Shown in pieces: positions 44,101 through 51,994 of a stretch of DNA of 64,000 bases. A program made the translations under genes and the position numbers. Source of the DNA: Bacteroidia bacterium (GTDB lineage: Bacteria; Bacteroidota; Bacteroidia; J057); assembly GCA_041391665.1 (NCBI GenBank), contig JAWKNO010000002.1, forward strand, positions 1,922,001 to 1,986,000. Reading direction: 5' to 3'. The notes under the pieces were generated by a model that was not told the origin of the DNA, searched no databases, and was given only the letters and a program-made list of their open reading frames with translations. How positions within the stretch are numbered: position 1 is the stretch's first letter; each line of letters starts with the position of its first letter.

Positions 44101-44181
44101 AGGGTGATGTCCGTACAGGAATTTGTCGATCTGGTGGAATATCTGAGCAGTCTGGGAAAAGAACCAGCAGCAGGTATTTAG
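41125..44181 (+). CDS. Large lipoprotein: beta-propeller dehydrogenase-like domain, HEAT repeats, PVC-type cytochrome c domain (paralogue)
   Basis: A 1018-residue lipoprotein (signal with NACN, Cys near 22). The propeller part (about 50-430) has NPTNIDIDARGRVWVCEAFNYR, EDTDGDGKADKETVF, FTDEDGDDKPDSKEV and SDVCIAPDGSLFISDWYDPG. HEAT-type repeats cover about 440-860. The haem domain near residues 875-1018 contains CQTCH (YCQTCHQVKGEGINFGP) and a distal Met-rich end (MTEGLARVM). It has the same architecture as the gene at 33670 and probably transfers electrons from a carbohydrate-like substrate to the respiratory chain. It follows lgt on the same strand. Confidence 0.9.
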   Translation: MNKLLPALLLSAMIVSLTINACNTSPKPAVPYESLSENERHDLSHAIEGLEVADGLEITMFASENTFLNPTNIDIDARGRVWVCEAFNYRNALNPTNPVRKEGDRILILEDTDGDGKADKETVFYQGNDVNAALGISVIGNKVIVSCSPNIFVFTDEDGDDKPDSKEVLFTGIGGVQHDHGAHASVLGPDGKLYFNFGNAGEKLQDAAGNLITDKYGNKVEATRQPFQEGMVFRCDPDGSNLEVVAWNFRNNYEVAVDAYGSLWQSDNDDDGNKGVRINYVMEFGNYGRNDEMTGAGWQKPRTGMSDDISTRHWHQNDPGVVPNLLQTGAGSPTGILVYEGDLLPEVFHNQMIHCDAGPNVVRAYPVENAGAGYTASIVDIVKGKDNWFRPSDVCIAPDGSLFISDWYDPGVGGHQMGDTLRGRIYRVAPPKSKYQVTPPDFSTPEKAAEALKSPNVATRALAWQALHGFGESAEPALSNLWQSENPRYRARALWLLTKIPGKGQAWVEKAIADSNSDIRITGLRAARQLGMDIASLLYTLSKDENPQVRREVAVALRHYTGADKAQIWTTLAQQYPQGDRWYLEALGIASNPDPDAVYAVWEKTVGDSWNTPANKDIIWRIRAKAAIPKMGEIIAASPSSAAATRYFRAMDFHTDKSKNQVLEKLVFGQHPDQEQIGYLAIRHMDYGYVKSNAKVRGVLNNLLTERKGTDEYLDLIESLSMADKSQELVELALTEGSSAKGVRAAQLVRQFQQLPLFQPYLNGKDEKQQIAAMIALNHAGSDQALDMIQTVITDEKRPPGIRRAAVQYMGRGWSGENRLVAMLKEKALSPELEKAAATQLLSVYRKAYRELAAEVLHISDNDMAIPSIDELVTQEGSLENGKIVFGKYCQTCHQVKGEGINFGPDLSEIGNKLSKSALYGAVFNPSAGISFGYEAYLFTLKDDSKLLGYIFSEPDDKVDVKMMGGTVRSLAKSEIKSREMQEQSLMTEGLARVMSVQEFVDLVEYLSSLGKEPAAGI

Positions 44182-44225
44182 CAGATTTTCAACGATTTAT
44201 CGAGGAAATGGGGTAAATGCGATAA

Positions 44226-44699
44226 TTACTTTCTTGTGAAGTAATTATCGCATCCATCTACATAACTATCATTAAATTCGACTCTGTTGTCACAAAACAG
44301 AATTTGCCCAACTGCCTGCAGAACAATTGGTTCAACCCTGATTACGAACAAGTTTTCATTACTGCCCTCTATGGACCAGGCTGACGATTGGGTAACCAGT
44401 CCATCCATCTTTACATCCAGGGTATTGTCAGATTTGAAATCAATGGAAAGCCCTTTAAAGTCATCATAATTTCCATCTTCAGGGTTCCAAAAACACCGGA
44501 TATACTCCCACTCCCATTCTCCAATCAGGTGATTGATGGTTGCCACAGAATCCCACACAGCATTTTGATGACAGATCCACATATCGCCCTGGGATATAGG
44601 CGGGTCCTGAACAACAGGTATTTCCGGGTCTGGATTGCAGGCAAACAGCAGCAGAGATAGGGAAAAAACCCACAGTCTTAGTAAAGTGCTTGTTTTCAT
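44226..44699 (-). CDS. Small lipoprotein of unknown function
   Basis: A 157-residue protein; the ATG at 44699 gives a lipoprotein signal (LWVFSLSLLLFACN, Cys near 19), so the longer frame, which overlaps the CAP-domain gene, is not used. The mature part is beta-rich with INHLIGEWEWEYIRCFWN and SWSIEGSNENLFVIRV, a pattern reminiscent of lipocalin-like stress or META-type proteins. Family is not established. It is transcribed in the same direction as the CAP-domain gene 61 bases upstream. Confidence 0.7.
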   Translation of the reverse strand: MKTSTLLRLWVFSLSLLLFACNPDPEIPVVQDPPISQGDMWICHQNAVWDSVATINHLIGEWEWEYIRCFWNPEDGNYDDFKGLSIDFKSDNTLDVKMDGLVTQSSAWSIEGSNENLFVIRVEPIVLQAVGQILFCDNRVEFNDSYVDGCDNYFTRK

Positions 44700-44760
44700 A
44701 TTCGGAGCATAAACAGAGAGTAAACGGTTTCTCAACCTAAATATACGAAAGGGTTGGATT

Positions 44761-45309
44761 TTATTCATTATCAAATTCGTTTCCGAACCAGACAACCGCA
44801 AAGCCCTTATATAAGCCTATTCCAATAGCATTCCATTGGTCATTCCAGATACCCTGATTAATTATAACGGCATTATGACCGGAGCTTTTTTTCCATGATT
44901 GTAAGGCATAATCAGCTGTCATCTCAAAATCACTGCAACAGTCATTTGAACCACAAGCGATTTCAAATCCATCCCCCTGATAAGCGGTAAGTTCTCTGGG
45001 TTTTGACCACATCAACTCTGCCTGCGCATGATCCGGGGTATAACAACAAGCTGTCCAGTTGCCATTTGAAGACCAGCTATGAGCATTACAGTTTCCCACA
45101 TCAGGTTTATTATCTACCAAATCACGGGCATGAGTCTGGGCGACATAAGTCAGAGAAGCAGATAGCGGAATAGAAGGAAGTCCTTTCTCTTTCCGGTATT
45201 CCATGATGAGCGTGTATAAATTTTTCTCTTCATCACTTAATACCTGAGAAAAGGAATTGAATGAACTAAGCGCAAAGTAAAGCGCGATTAAAATATTTTG
45301 TAATCTCAT
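44761..45309 (-). CDS. Secreted CAP (SCP/PR-1) domain protein
   Basis: A 182-residue protein with a signal peptide (1-21, ending FNSFSQ). The CAP core shows LTYVAQTHARDLVDN near 48-62, an HSWSSNGNW motif near 78, and the C-terminal SSGHNAVIINQGIWNDQWNAIGIG near 142-165. His in HSWSS and in SGHNAV correspond to the usual CAP pocket. It has many Cys (NCNAHSW, ACCYTP, CGSNDCCSDF), suggesting disulfides. Roles of bacterial CAP proteins are mostly unknown, with some binding to lipids or ligands. Confidence 0.85.
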   Translation of the reverse strand: MRLQNILIALYFALSSFNSFSQVLSDEEKNLYTLIMEYRKEKGLPSIPLSASLTYVAQTHARDLVDNKPDVGNCNAHSWSSNGNWTACCYTPDHAQAELMWSKPRELTAYQGDGFEIACGSNDCCSDFEMTADYALQSWKKSSGHNAVIINQGIWNDQWNAIGIGLYKGFAVVWFGNEFDNE

Positions 45310-45360
45310 ATTTGAAAATTAAATGTCGTTCGATTTTCCGATTTAAAATCTACTAACGTT

Positions 45361-46158
45361 TTATTCAACCAACATGATACTTGCTACAAATATTTTATCA
45401 ATCAGTTCTACTCCCTGGGCCGTAATCCTGGTTTCAAAACCCAGCGCCGCCAATTCCTGCCGGGCTTTACTCACTGACGCCACCTTTATGAAGAGACCAA
45501 ACAAAGGGCTTTCAGATTTTATCAATTTTAGGGCCGGCCCTTCCGGGAAATGGAACTCATTCCCGACTTTGACTATTCCAGGGATTTTTGCCCATTCATC
45601 TTCAAATTCACCGGGCGCTTCCGTACCGATTACGATTTCTTTCAAAAACTGGAGGCCCAGGGTGCCGCCATGGTTGGTAGCTAATTCGCCAGCTGCCTTT
45701 TCTCTACCCATTTTGACCAAATCCCTGTCATGGTAATCACATACAAATACATTAACATTATCCGGAAGGAGATTATTCAGAGACATCGTACTCCAATCAG
45801 CGGCTCTGCTTATTCTGCCGTGTGCGATTTTGGCTGAGTCTAACGGGTAAACTATTTTTTTTAAAGATTGGCTGGGTTCCAATGCCATTCCATAATTAGC
45901 CGGGATCGGATCAGACTTGCTTTCCACCAATTCTAACACAACATTTCCCAGGGTTATTCCGCCACTGGAAAAGCCTCCCCAATCCTGATAATCCCATACT
46001 ATGGGCAAACCCAACTGGACGGTAAAAATCTGAAACAGCTCTTTAGCCTTTGTGGAAGAAACATAAAAATGCTCGATTTTTTTTATTTCTACCTTACTTC
46101 TATTTGAGCATGAGGTAAAAATGAGGGCAATAGATACAACCCAATATGCTTTTCTTCT
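45361..46158 (-). CDS. Lipoprotein with VOC/glyoxalase-like fold
   Basis: A 265-residue protein; ATG 46158 gives a lipoprotein signal (SIALIFTSCSN, Cys near 17). The start of the mature part, KKIEHFYVSSTKAKELFQIF followed by LGLPIVWDYQDWG and GITLGNVVLELVE, is the beta-alpha-beta-beta-beta pattern of VOC proteins. A second unit appears near the end (FGLFIKVASVSKARQELAALG). Such lipoproteins could bind small ligands at the envelope. No metal site is certain. It lies between the CAP gene and the zinc-ribbon gene, same strand. Confidence 0.65.
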   Translation of the reverse strand, partial: RRKAYWVVSIALIFTSCSNRSKVEIKKIEHFYVSSTKAKELFQIFTVQLGLPIVWDYQDWGGFSSGGITLGNVVLELVESKSDPIPANYGMALEPSQSLKKIVYPLDSAKIAHGRISRAADWSTMSLNNLLPDNVNVFVCDYHDRDLVKMGREKAAGELATNHGGTLGLQFLKEIVIGTEAPGEFEDEWAKIPGIVKVGNEFHFPEGPALKLIKSESPLFGLFIKVASVSKARQELAALGFETRITAQGVELIDKIFVASIMLVE

Positions 46159-46236
46159 CATATAAATCTGTTTTGCCTGCAGGCGTTTCACTTGAAATTT
46201 AAAGCGTGGGGTTTTGCCGGAGGAAGGTACGTTCGG

Positions 46237-46725
46237 TTATTTTTCCCTCAGCTTTTCAATTGCTTTCAACACAGCATCCCGATTCTTTGCAGCAGTCATC
46301 CAACGCGGTAGTCGTGCCCCGACGCTTTTGACATTAAACCTAAACCCGTTGCGCTCGCGGAGTTTTGCGCCGACATGTGCAGCCAAAAAGTCCAGGTGCT
46401 CCAAATTATAGGCCCAGAGCGTTTCCCCTGAAAATTCAGTCGACAGCCAAACAGGGAGATGAAAAAAGGGGTCAATGGGCGCACCAAAGATCAGGATATT
46501 GCCGCGCTTCTGCTTCTCATCCCGCCGTTTGACCACATTTTTCATAGTCTTATTGAAACTGCAATCAGCACACACCACCTTCACTTCATTGACTTCATAT
46601 TTAGGCAGATGGAAATCGCCTGTTTTCACCAGTGCTTTGCCTTCACAATTTGGACAAACAACGAGAATGTCTTTGACAAATTCGTAAATCTGAACACGAT
46701 ACGTATGTTTGGTTCTGTCTTCCAT
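46237..46725 (-). CDS. Zinc-ribbon protein of unknown function
   Basis: A 162-residue cytoplasmic protein. Near the N-terminus the pair CPNC (residues about 19-22) and CADC (about 52-55) could form a zinc ribbon, as in VVCPNCEGKALV and VVCADCSFNK. The C-terminal half is alpha/beta with LWAYNLEHLDFLAAHVGAKLRERN. The protein resembles a small conserved TFIIB-type zinc-ribbon-like family found in Bacteroidota; function unknown. A nucleic-acid role is possible but not shown. Confidence 0.72.
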   Translation of the reverse strand: MEDRTKHTYRVQIYEFVKDILVVCPNCEGKALVKTGDFHLPKYEVNEVKVVCADCSFNKTMKNVVKRRDEKQKRGNILIFGAPIDPFFHLPVWLSTEFSGETLWAYNLEHLDFLAAHVGAKLRERNGFRFNVKSVGARLPRWMTAAKNRDAVLKAIEKLREK

Positions 46726-46793
46726 AATTCTAACGATACATACTTCGCCGGTCTCCCCGTGTTTTGAAATAACCCGTAGTTCTGATCATATTG

Positions 46794-48071
46794 TTAATCA
46801 ACCCCCCGAATCTGCTTTGTCTGGTTGATTACCCTTCCAAAGTGCTCCTGATGTTTTCCTTCACTGAGTTCTGCATTAAAGTCTTCAGCTACTTTTTTCA
46901 CTAATGCTTCATATTCAGGTGACTTTTCCACATAAAGATCTTTGCTGAAGGACAACACCCTCCCATCTTCTTTATAATTCATCCATAATTTTATATCACC
47001 CGAACCCAGAATGAGGGTATGCCCCGTATATTCTGCGGTTTTATCTTCCAGAATATTTTCCTTTGACCAGCCCATTTGCCCGAGTACAAATTCCAGAAAA
47101 ACAGGCAATAGCGATGGATTGGCCGGGTAAATATTGTAAAAATTATCCCGTGAGTTGTATTTGCCCGTCCAATAGGGCAGTTTTTCCAGTTGGCGCAGTT
47201 GCAGGCGGTCACCGGTTGGGGTTTGTTTCCATTCAAAATAAGTATTAAACCATTGCAGGTCAATATCCTGGACATTAATCATTCGCGTATCTGTATCGTC
47301 GTATTTGACTGCATACCCACTGTCCACGGTAAAATCATAGGCAATCAGTGCGTGTTCTGAATCGGGCAAATCTTCGTCGGGCGTATTCCAGCTTTGAAAT
47401 TCGCCACGGAATACAATGGTTTTCTGGTCAGGCGAAAAAGCGATGGCACCGTGCGGGGAGGGATAGGAATAATTTTCCACAGAATGGTTATTAATGTTCA
47501 TCTCCCTGATTTCACGGGTCTGTACATCGAGCACCGCATGTTCGCTGACCATGAGATAACGCCCGCCTTCGAGGCTGTCCAGCTTTTCCAGATTGGTAAC
47601 TTCGCTCTTCATATACACGCCCGAATAAAGCCCCGGCTGGCCGTTTGCGCTGTCCAAAAACTGGAGAGACGCAAAGTCATGTCCTTGCTGAAGGATAGGT
47701 TCAACTACCGGGACATTGTCTTTCAGATAGATCAAATACAGACTCTGGCTACCTGCCACGAGTGTCGGGTCGGGCGCACCAGGCAGGGCATATACGGCCC
47801 ATAAAAACGGAAGCCCCGTATTGTTTTGCAGAGAACCGGGAAAAGCCACCGGTTTATTATCGTAATACACGCCATAGGCTACTTTGGTATATCTGACCAT
47901 GCCGAAGTTCATGTTGAAAGTCTTGCCCGCCGTTGCGGTAATTTTTATGGTAAATGGACCATAAAGTACCTCTTTGGAAATCGTGCCGGAAGCCTCGCGT
48001 TTGCCTTTGGTGAATGAATAAATAACCAGGGCAACGAGAACAAAAGCTGTAATCAAAAGGGTGATTTTCAT
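46794..48071 (-). CDS. Hypothetical membrane-anchored protein
   Basis: A 425-residue protein with one N-terminal helix (about 4-20, LLITAFVLVALVIYSFT) acting as anchor or uncleaved signal. No domain is recognised with certainty. Beta-rich segments such as GAIAFSPDQKTIVFRG resemble a WD40/TolB-like blade, and ETWNY-like stretches do not give a catalytic motif. It lies in the minus-strand run from 44.2 to 49.3 kb, 26 bases downstream of the coiled-coil gene, so co-transcription is likely. Confidence 0.7.
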   Translation of the reverse strand: MKITLLITAFVLVALVIYSFTKGKREASGTISKEVLYGPFTIKITATAGKTFNMNFGMVRYTKVAYGVYYDNKPVAFPGSLQNNTGLPFLWAVYALPGAPDPTLVAGSQSLYLIYLKDNVPVVEPILQQGHDFASLQFLDSANGQPGLYSGVYMKSEVTNLEKLDSLEGGRYLMVSEHAVLDVQTREIREMNINNHSVENYSYPSPHGAIAFSPDQKTIVFRGEFQSWNTPDEDLPDSEHALIAYDFTVDSGYAVKYDDTDTRMINVQDIDLQWFNTYFEWKQTPTGDRLQLRQLEKLPYWTGKYNSRDNFYNIYPANPSLLPVFLEFVLGQMGWSKENILEDKTAEYTGHTLILGSGDIKLWMNYKEDGRVLSFSKDLYVEKSPEYEALVKKVAEDFNAELSEGKHQEHFGRVINQTKQIRGVD

Positions 48072-48097
48072 CTGTATAGATTAATCGTAGTGCATTG

Positions 48098-48850
48098 TTA
48101 AGATTTTGTGGCAACTTCAGCGAAAACCGTCAGAACATTGTCGCCAATGATAAACGACCCTTTATTGGAGGTTTCACTGATGACAATATGCTCCCCGATA
48201 AAATTAAGTACTGCGTTCCGTTTTTCCAGCGGCAACTGGGTAAGATCTTCCCATTTTTCTTTGGTCGGAATCTCTACGATAATGAAGGTACCATATGCGC
48301 CAAATTCCCACCAACAGGCGAAGCTCGTTTCCCTGCTTTCAAAATGCACTTCACCGCCACGGCCATTGCCGGAGAGCCACACTTTAGGGTTGCCTTCGAG
48401 ATGCGTGCGTTTGGGTTTATCGGTATGGTATTGCTCGGTGCGCTGCAATAGTTGGCGGATATTTCCCACAAAATCTTGTGGCACATCAAGCCACACCGCA
48501 ATGTCGCGGTTTGATTTTCCCGTTTCGATATGCATCCGGCAAAGGTTGCGGAGCAGTTCCGTACGGGTAGCTTCTTCGTATTGGATTCGATGGGCTTCAA
48601 AGGCTTCTGCGGCCATTTTTTCCCCTTCATTTTCAGCTTTTTTGCGGAGCAGGCGGGCGGCATCCAATTCTTTTTCTACCGCCTTTCGTTCCTGAGCCAG
48701 AGCTGCACGGGCTTTGTCAACGCCACTGAGGGCATTTTTTATGACAGATTCGAGGCTATGGGACCATTGCTCCTGCTGCTGTGTTGCGAGTAGCTGCAAT
48801 TGTCGGGCGACAGCTTCGGCTATACGTTTTTCTTCCTCTTCCGGAGTCAT
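48098..48850 (-). CDS. Hypothetical cytoplasmic protein with coiled coil
   Basis: A 250-residue protein. Residues about 1-90 form a long charged helix (EEEEKRIAEAVARQLQLLA, later RAALAQERKAVEKELDAARL), likely coiled coil. A helix-turn-helix-like stretch follows near 105-130 (IETGKSNRDIAVWLDVPQ), then a beta-rich C-terminal part (WEFGAYGTFIIVEIP). No catalytic motif. It could be an adaptor for the neighbouring hypotheticals, as it lies between them on the same strand. Confidence 0.7.
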   Translation of the reverse strand: MTPEEEEKRIAEAVARQLQLLATQQQEQWSHSLESVIKNALSGVDKARAALAQERKAVEKELDAARLLRKKAENEGEKMAAEAFEAHRIQYEEATRTELLRNLCRMHIETGKSNRDIAVWLDVPQDFVGNIRQLLQRTEQYHTDKPKRTHLEGNPKVWLSGNGRGGEVHFESRETSFACWWEFGAYGTFIIVEIPTKEKWEDLTQLPLEKRNAVLNFIGEHIVISETSNKGSFIIGDNVLTVFAEVATKS

Positions 48851-48886
48851 TGTTATCGGGTGAAGAAAAGGTCAATTTTGCAAAAA

Positions 48887-49264
48887 CTACAGAGTGAAAG
48901 GCAATTCGTACTCTTTGACAATCGGTTCCTTTTTGCTCCTGACTTTTACGGCAACCCTGGCCTTGAGGGTTTCTCCGATTACCAGACTGTTTTGGATATA
49001 GGTATCTTCATAATACATCCACGAATAGTCAGAAAGTAAATACTCCGAAACATTGGCCTTTTGCGCCTGATATGCCCATTTTTCAACATGATTGGGTTCA
49101 AAGTTTACGATCGAAGTGCCACCGGCGATGGTGTACCAGACCTGTATACCCGGTACCCCCTGGTTGCCCAGTTCGGTATTATGTTCCACATAAATTTTGA
49201 GTACGCCATTATCTTCCAGATCGCGCACTTCCCATTCGTCAATTTTTGTTTTGATGTTAGGCAT
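48887..49264 (-). CDS. Hypothetical protein
   Basis: A 125-residue cytoplasmic protein, not recognised. It is beta-rich (VRDLEDNGVLKIYVEHN, VKVRSKKEPIVKEYELPF), with a tryptophan/tyrosine-rich middle (SDYSWMYYEDTY). No membrane segment, signal or catalytic motif is seen. It starts the minus-strand run of hypotheticals and is 36 bases upstream of the coiled-coil gene. Confidence 0.6.
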   Translation of the reverse strand: MPNIKTKIDEWEVRDLEDNGVLKIYVEHNTELGNQGVPGIQVWYTIAGGTSIVNFEPNHVEKWAYQAQKANVSEYLLSDYSWMYYEDTYIQNSLVIGETLKARVAVKVRSKKEPIVKEYELPFTL

Positions 49265-49475
49265 CCTATTTTGATTGCAGGTAGAAAGGTATAAAAGGAT
49301 GATTATGCCCTATTATTCCAGCCTCCTAATTTATTCCTTTTTTTGTATTTACCATAAACAACTGCTGCTTCTTTAGGCACCATCCCCCGTTTCGGGTTCC
49401 TCCGCCTACCTTAGTAACTGCATTTTAATTCATATTTCGATATTCAGATGACAGTGGCATTACACGATATGCGCT

Positions 49476-50870
49476 TTAAAGGGATAAATTAAAAACAGAA
49501 AGGTTCAGAATAGCGGGTTCGCCCTTCGCCTCAGTTACAACCAACCGAACTTCGGTAACCTCCATTTCGTCAAACCGATGGATAAATTTGTGTCCAATAC
49601 AAGAACCTTCAAAAATCGTTTGCCAGCCCTTTTTTGTTTTTCCTTCAAGGGTAAACGCTCTTATTCGCTCCCCCCTGGCAATATTTTCCATTACGACTAC
49701 CTGATTAATTTTCTGCCTTCCAGGAAGTTTCAAATTGATACTTTCGCCCGTTCCTGAAGTAACGGCAATTGGATTTGAAAATCTTCGCTGTATTTCATCT
49801 CCGAATTCTTTCAGCCGTCGCACATCAGATTCGGGCATTAACCCATCCGGCCCGGGCGTGACACCCAGAATAAGACTGGTATTATGCCCCACGGAGTGGT
49901 AGTACATTTCAACCAACTTATCTAACGGGTAAATGATATCCTCCCTGTCCGGATCCCAAAACCAGTCGTGTCCGCCATTGCCTCGCAAAGGAGCATCACT
50001 CATGGCAGGCATATAATATTTCCCATTGGGATCTCCGGTTTTTAGAAGCTGGAAGTTATTTTCAGCGATCTCCTTTTTGGCAGACTCTCCGGCTCCTGTC
50101 GAAACATAAGGAAATGTTCCCCAGCAAGGATAAGGAACGGTTCCGCTCTCGCTTCCACCCCAACGCATGTCGGCACGTTGGAGATTGTGATAGAATAAAC
50201 AATTGGGCTGATATTCTTCAAAAACAGAAAGCACATCGGGTCCGCCTTGATCGGGGCCATGAGCCCCCCCGTCAAACCAGACGATTGCCCAGTCCCCATA
50301 GTTGTTGAAAATCTCCTTTGTGATGTTTTCGATCATGCGGTTGTAGTGCTTTTGCCTGTTTTGGGCAAAAGTCGTATTCCCATCTACTTTAAAATCGTGG
50401 ATACCATAAAATGCATTCCAGCGTGTCCCGATATAAACCCCGGGTAATATTCCATATTTTTCACAAGAGGCTTTAAAATCACGTAAAATGTCTCCTTTCC
50501 CGTCTTGCCATGTTAACGCTTTCATACAATAAGGAGTGGCATTACTTTGATGGAAAAAAAAGCCTGTTTCGTGACTCACTGTAAGAATGGCTACTTTAAA
50601 TCCCCCGTCCTTTATTGATTGGATCCACTGATCCATATCATATTTCTGAGGATTGAAGATATTGTAATCTTCAATGGGTGTAATACGATTTTCCTTTTGC
50701 ACATAGTATTTACCGTCGAACACATGCAGATCGAGGGAAATTAGTACAGCCAACTCGGCATTTTGCCAATGAATTTGGGCCGGGGATGGGATCGGCATTT
50801 CATTTTGTGCCTTTATATTCCAAATGATCCCAATAAAATAGAATGAAAGCGCAATCAAATATTTAGACAT
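49476..50870 (-). CDS. Exported alpha-L-fucosidase (GH29)
   Basis: A 464-residue protein with a signal peptide (1-21, ending IWNIKAQ). GH29 landmarks are WIQSIKDGGFKVAILTVSHE near residue 85-104, then FFFHQSNATPY, the nucleophile Asp in AIVWFDGGAH near 199, and the substrate-pocket region GNGGHDWFWDPD near 305. A C-terminal beta-sandwich (about 370-464) is likely. It should remove alpha-linked fucose from glycans in the periplasm. No other glycan-degrading gene adjoins, so it is not part of a visible utilisation locus. Confidence 0.92.
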   Translation of the reverse strand: MSKYLIALSFYFIGIIWNIKAQNEMPIPSPAQIHWQNAELAVLISLDLHVFDGKYYVQKENRITPIEDYNIFNPQKYDMDQWIQSIKDGGFKVAILTVSHETGFFFHQSNATPYCMKALTWQDGKGDILRDFKASCEKYGILPGVYIGTRWNAFYGIHDFKVDGNTTFAQNRQKHYNRMIENITKEIFNNYGDWAIVWFDGGAHGPDQGGPDVLSVFEEYQPNCLFYHNLQRADMRWGGSESGTVPYPCWGTFPYVSTGAGESAKKEIAENNFQLLKTGDPNGKYYMPAMSDAPLRGNGGHDWFWDPDREDIIYPLDKLVEMYYHSVGHNTSLILGVTPGPDGLMPESDVRRLKEFGDEIQRRFSNPIAVTSGTGESINLKLPGRQKINQVVVMENIARGERIRAFTLEGKTKKGWQTIFEGSCIGHKFIHRFDEMEVTEVRLVVTEAKGEPAILNLSVFNLSL

Positions 50871-51190
50871 ATGCTGGTTTATCGTAAAAGATTTGAGAGA
50901 ACCACTGAAACGCCAATTTGGGGAGGGGTGTCAGAGCCTGTTGTTTGTTATTCTTCATTGGTTGGAATGTGTTTTACGGTGCTGTCATTCTGTAATAGGC
51001 AGTCATCATCTCCCCACCCCCAATATTGCGCATATCCCCCGACTATCTTCGGAATCCATATCCTCAATCGGAGGTCTATAAATCTGCTGATATTTCTTCA
51101 ACATCCCAAATGTTTTGCCTGATAGTATCATGTATCTGCCTTTCATGCCAATGGGGGAAATCGCAAAGGGAATGTTGTGGTTAACCTAAT
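50871..51190. other. 320-base gene-poor stretch between the fucosidase and the PIN toxin pseudogene
   Basis: Only short frames are present, none with a recognisable family or a supported start. The minus strand holds a 46-residue frame from ATG near 51148 and, in another frame, a tryptophan-rich stretch ending at 50948. These could be remnants of a decayed gene, but no continuous homology can be claimed by eye. No terminator or repeat is obvious. Confidence 0.35.
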
Positions 51191-51601
51191 TCAAATTTGT
51201 GTTAACTTCTCCAGGAATTCATCTGCGCTAATCACTGCTACTGGAGGAAAGTCAATTTGCCTTAGCAAGTTAAAGTGATTATCATTCGTAACAATAAATT
51301 GAACATTTGCCGATACAGCGCAGTCAACAAATTTGTTATCATCAGGATCAGCAGTGATTAAATCCCAATGAAAATACACCTCTGTTTGTGTCACATTATT
51401 CAGCTGGGAAAATAATTCAGCAAGATTCTGTGCTATTTGCCCAGTGGTCTTCTTACCAATAATTTCTATATACTCCTAAAGAATAGATTCTGAAATCGAT
51501 AACTCATACTTTGCTGAAAGAAGTGCATTAAAAATCTGTCTATATTTAGAAATTCGGGGAATAGACATTAGCAGTACATTGGTATCAATAACAACCTTCA
51601 C
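51191..51601 (-). pseudogene. PIN-domain toxin (PIN-family TA), interrupted by an in-frame TAG
   Basis: Reading from GTG at 51601, which overlaps the antitoxin stop, gives VKVVIDTNVLL with the first PIN Asp, then RISKYRQIFNALLSAKYELS and SESIL. A TAG at 51476-51478 (codon 42) follows, and the same frame continues EYIEIIGKKTT through ADPDDNKFVDCAV with further PIN acids and VTNDNHF to a TGA at 51191. The usual sequence at the stop is SILEEY, so a single GAG-to-TAG change explains the break. The toxin is probably not made full length; sequencing error or readthrough are alternatives. Confidence 0.85.
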
Positions 51602-51825
51602 TGCTTTTCATATTTTGTGCGCATATGTTCTTTTGACCATTCCTCAATTTTTTCCGCACCCCAATTATTTGTTTCAAACAGGGAATCTATTTCTGAGGTT
51701 ACTTTCTTTGCAAAATAGGCTGACAGCAACGATCGAATCTCTTTGACCTGATCCTCGCTAATATCGAACCTGAATATCTTCAAGAGCTCGATCTGTAGAT
51801 TCGTCAATTTTCTCGTTGATTCCAT
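51598..51825 (-). CDS. Antitoxin of PIN-family toxin-antitoxin module
   Basis: A 75-residue protein. The sequence is mostly helical (LTNLQIELLKIFRFDISEDQ, KEIRSLLSAYFAKKVTSEID) and ends with WSKEHMRTKYEK. Such helical proteins form the antitoxin of the PIN toxin family with stop-start overlap, seen here as TGA at 51598-51600 over the toxin GTG at 51599-51601. It would bind the PIN protein and its own promoter. As the toxin is broken, it may remain as a free repressor. Confidence 0.8.
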   Translation of the reverse strand: MESTRKLTNLQIELLKIFRFDISEDQVKEIRSLLSAYFAKKVTSEIDSLFETNNWGAEKIEEWSKEHMRTKYEKQ

Positions 51826-51994
51826 CGTGTTTTTACCAAATTTAATTTAGTTGGCCTTATCAGGCAAAAAATATAAGGATTACGACTAACCCTACATTTG
51901 ATCGTGAATTTACACATATTTATTTTCGATTTCCAGTTTTTCTTCCTAACCTCATCCTGTACTAACTACTTTTCACCTTCAATTTTTCACTCAC

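Noticed and set aside
50948..51110. A minus-strand stretch reading YWGWGDDDC, reminiscent of the WGWGxEDDD motif of family 7 galactosyltransferases
   Set aside because: The frame is only about 50 codons, has no start and no further similarity; treated as chance or an undecidable relic.
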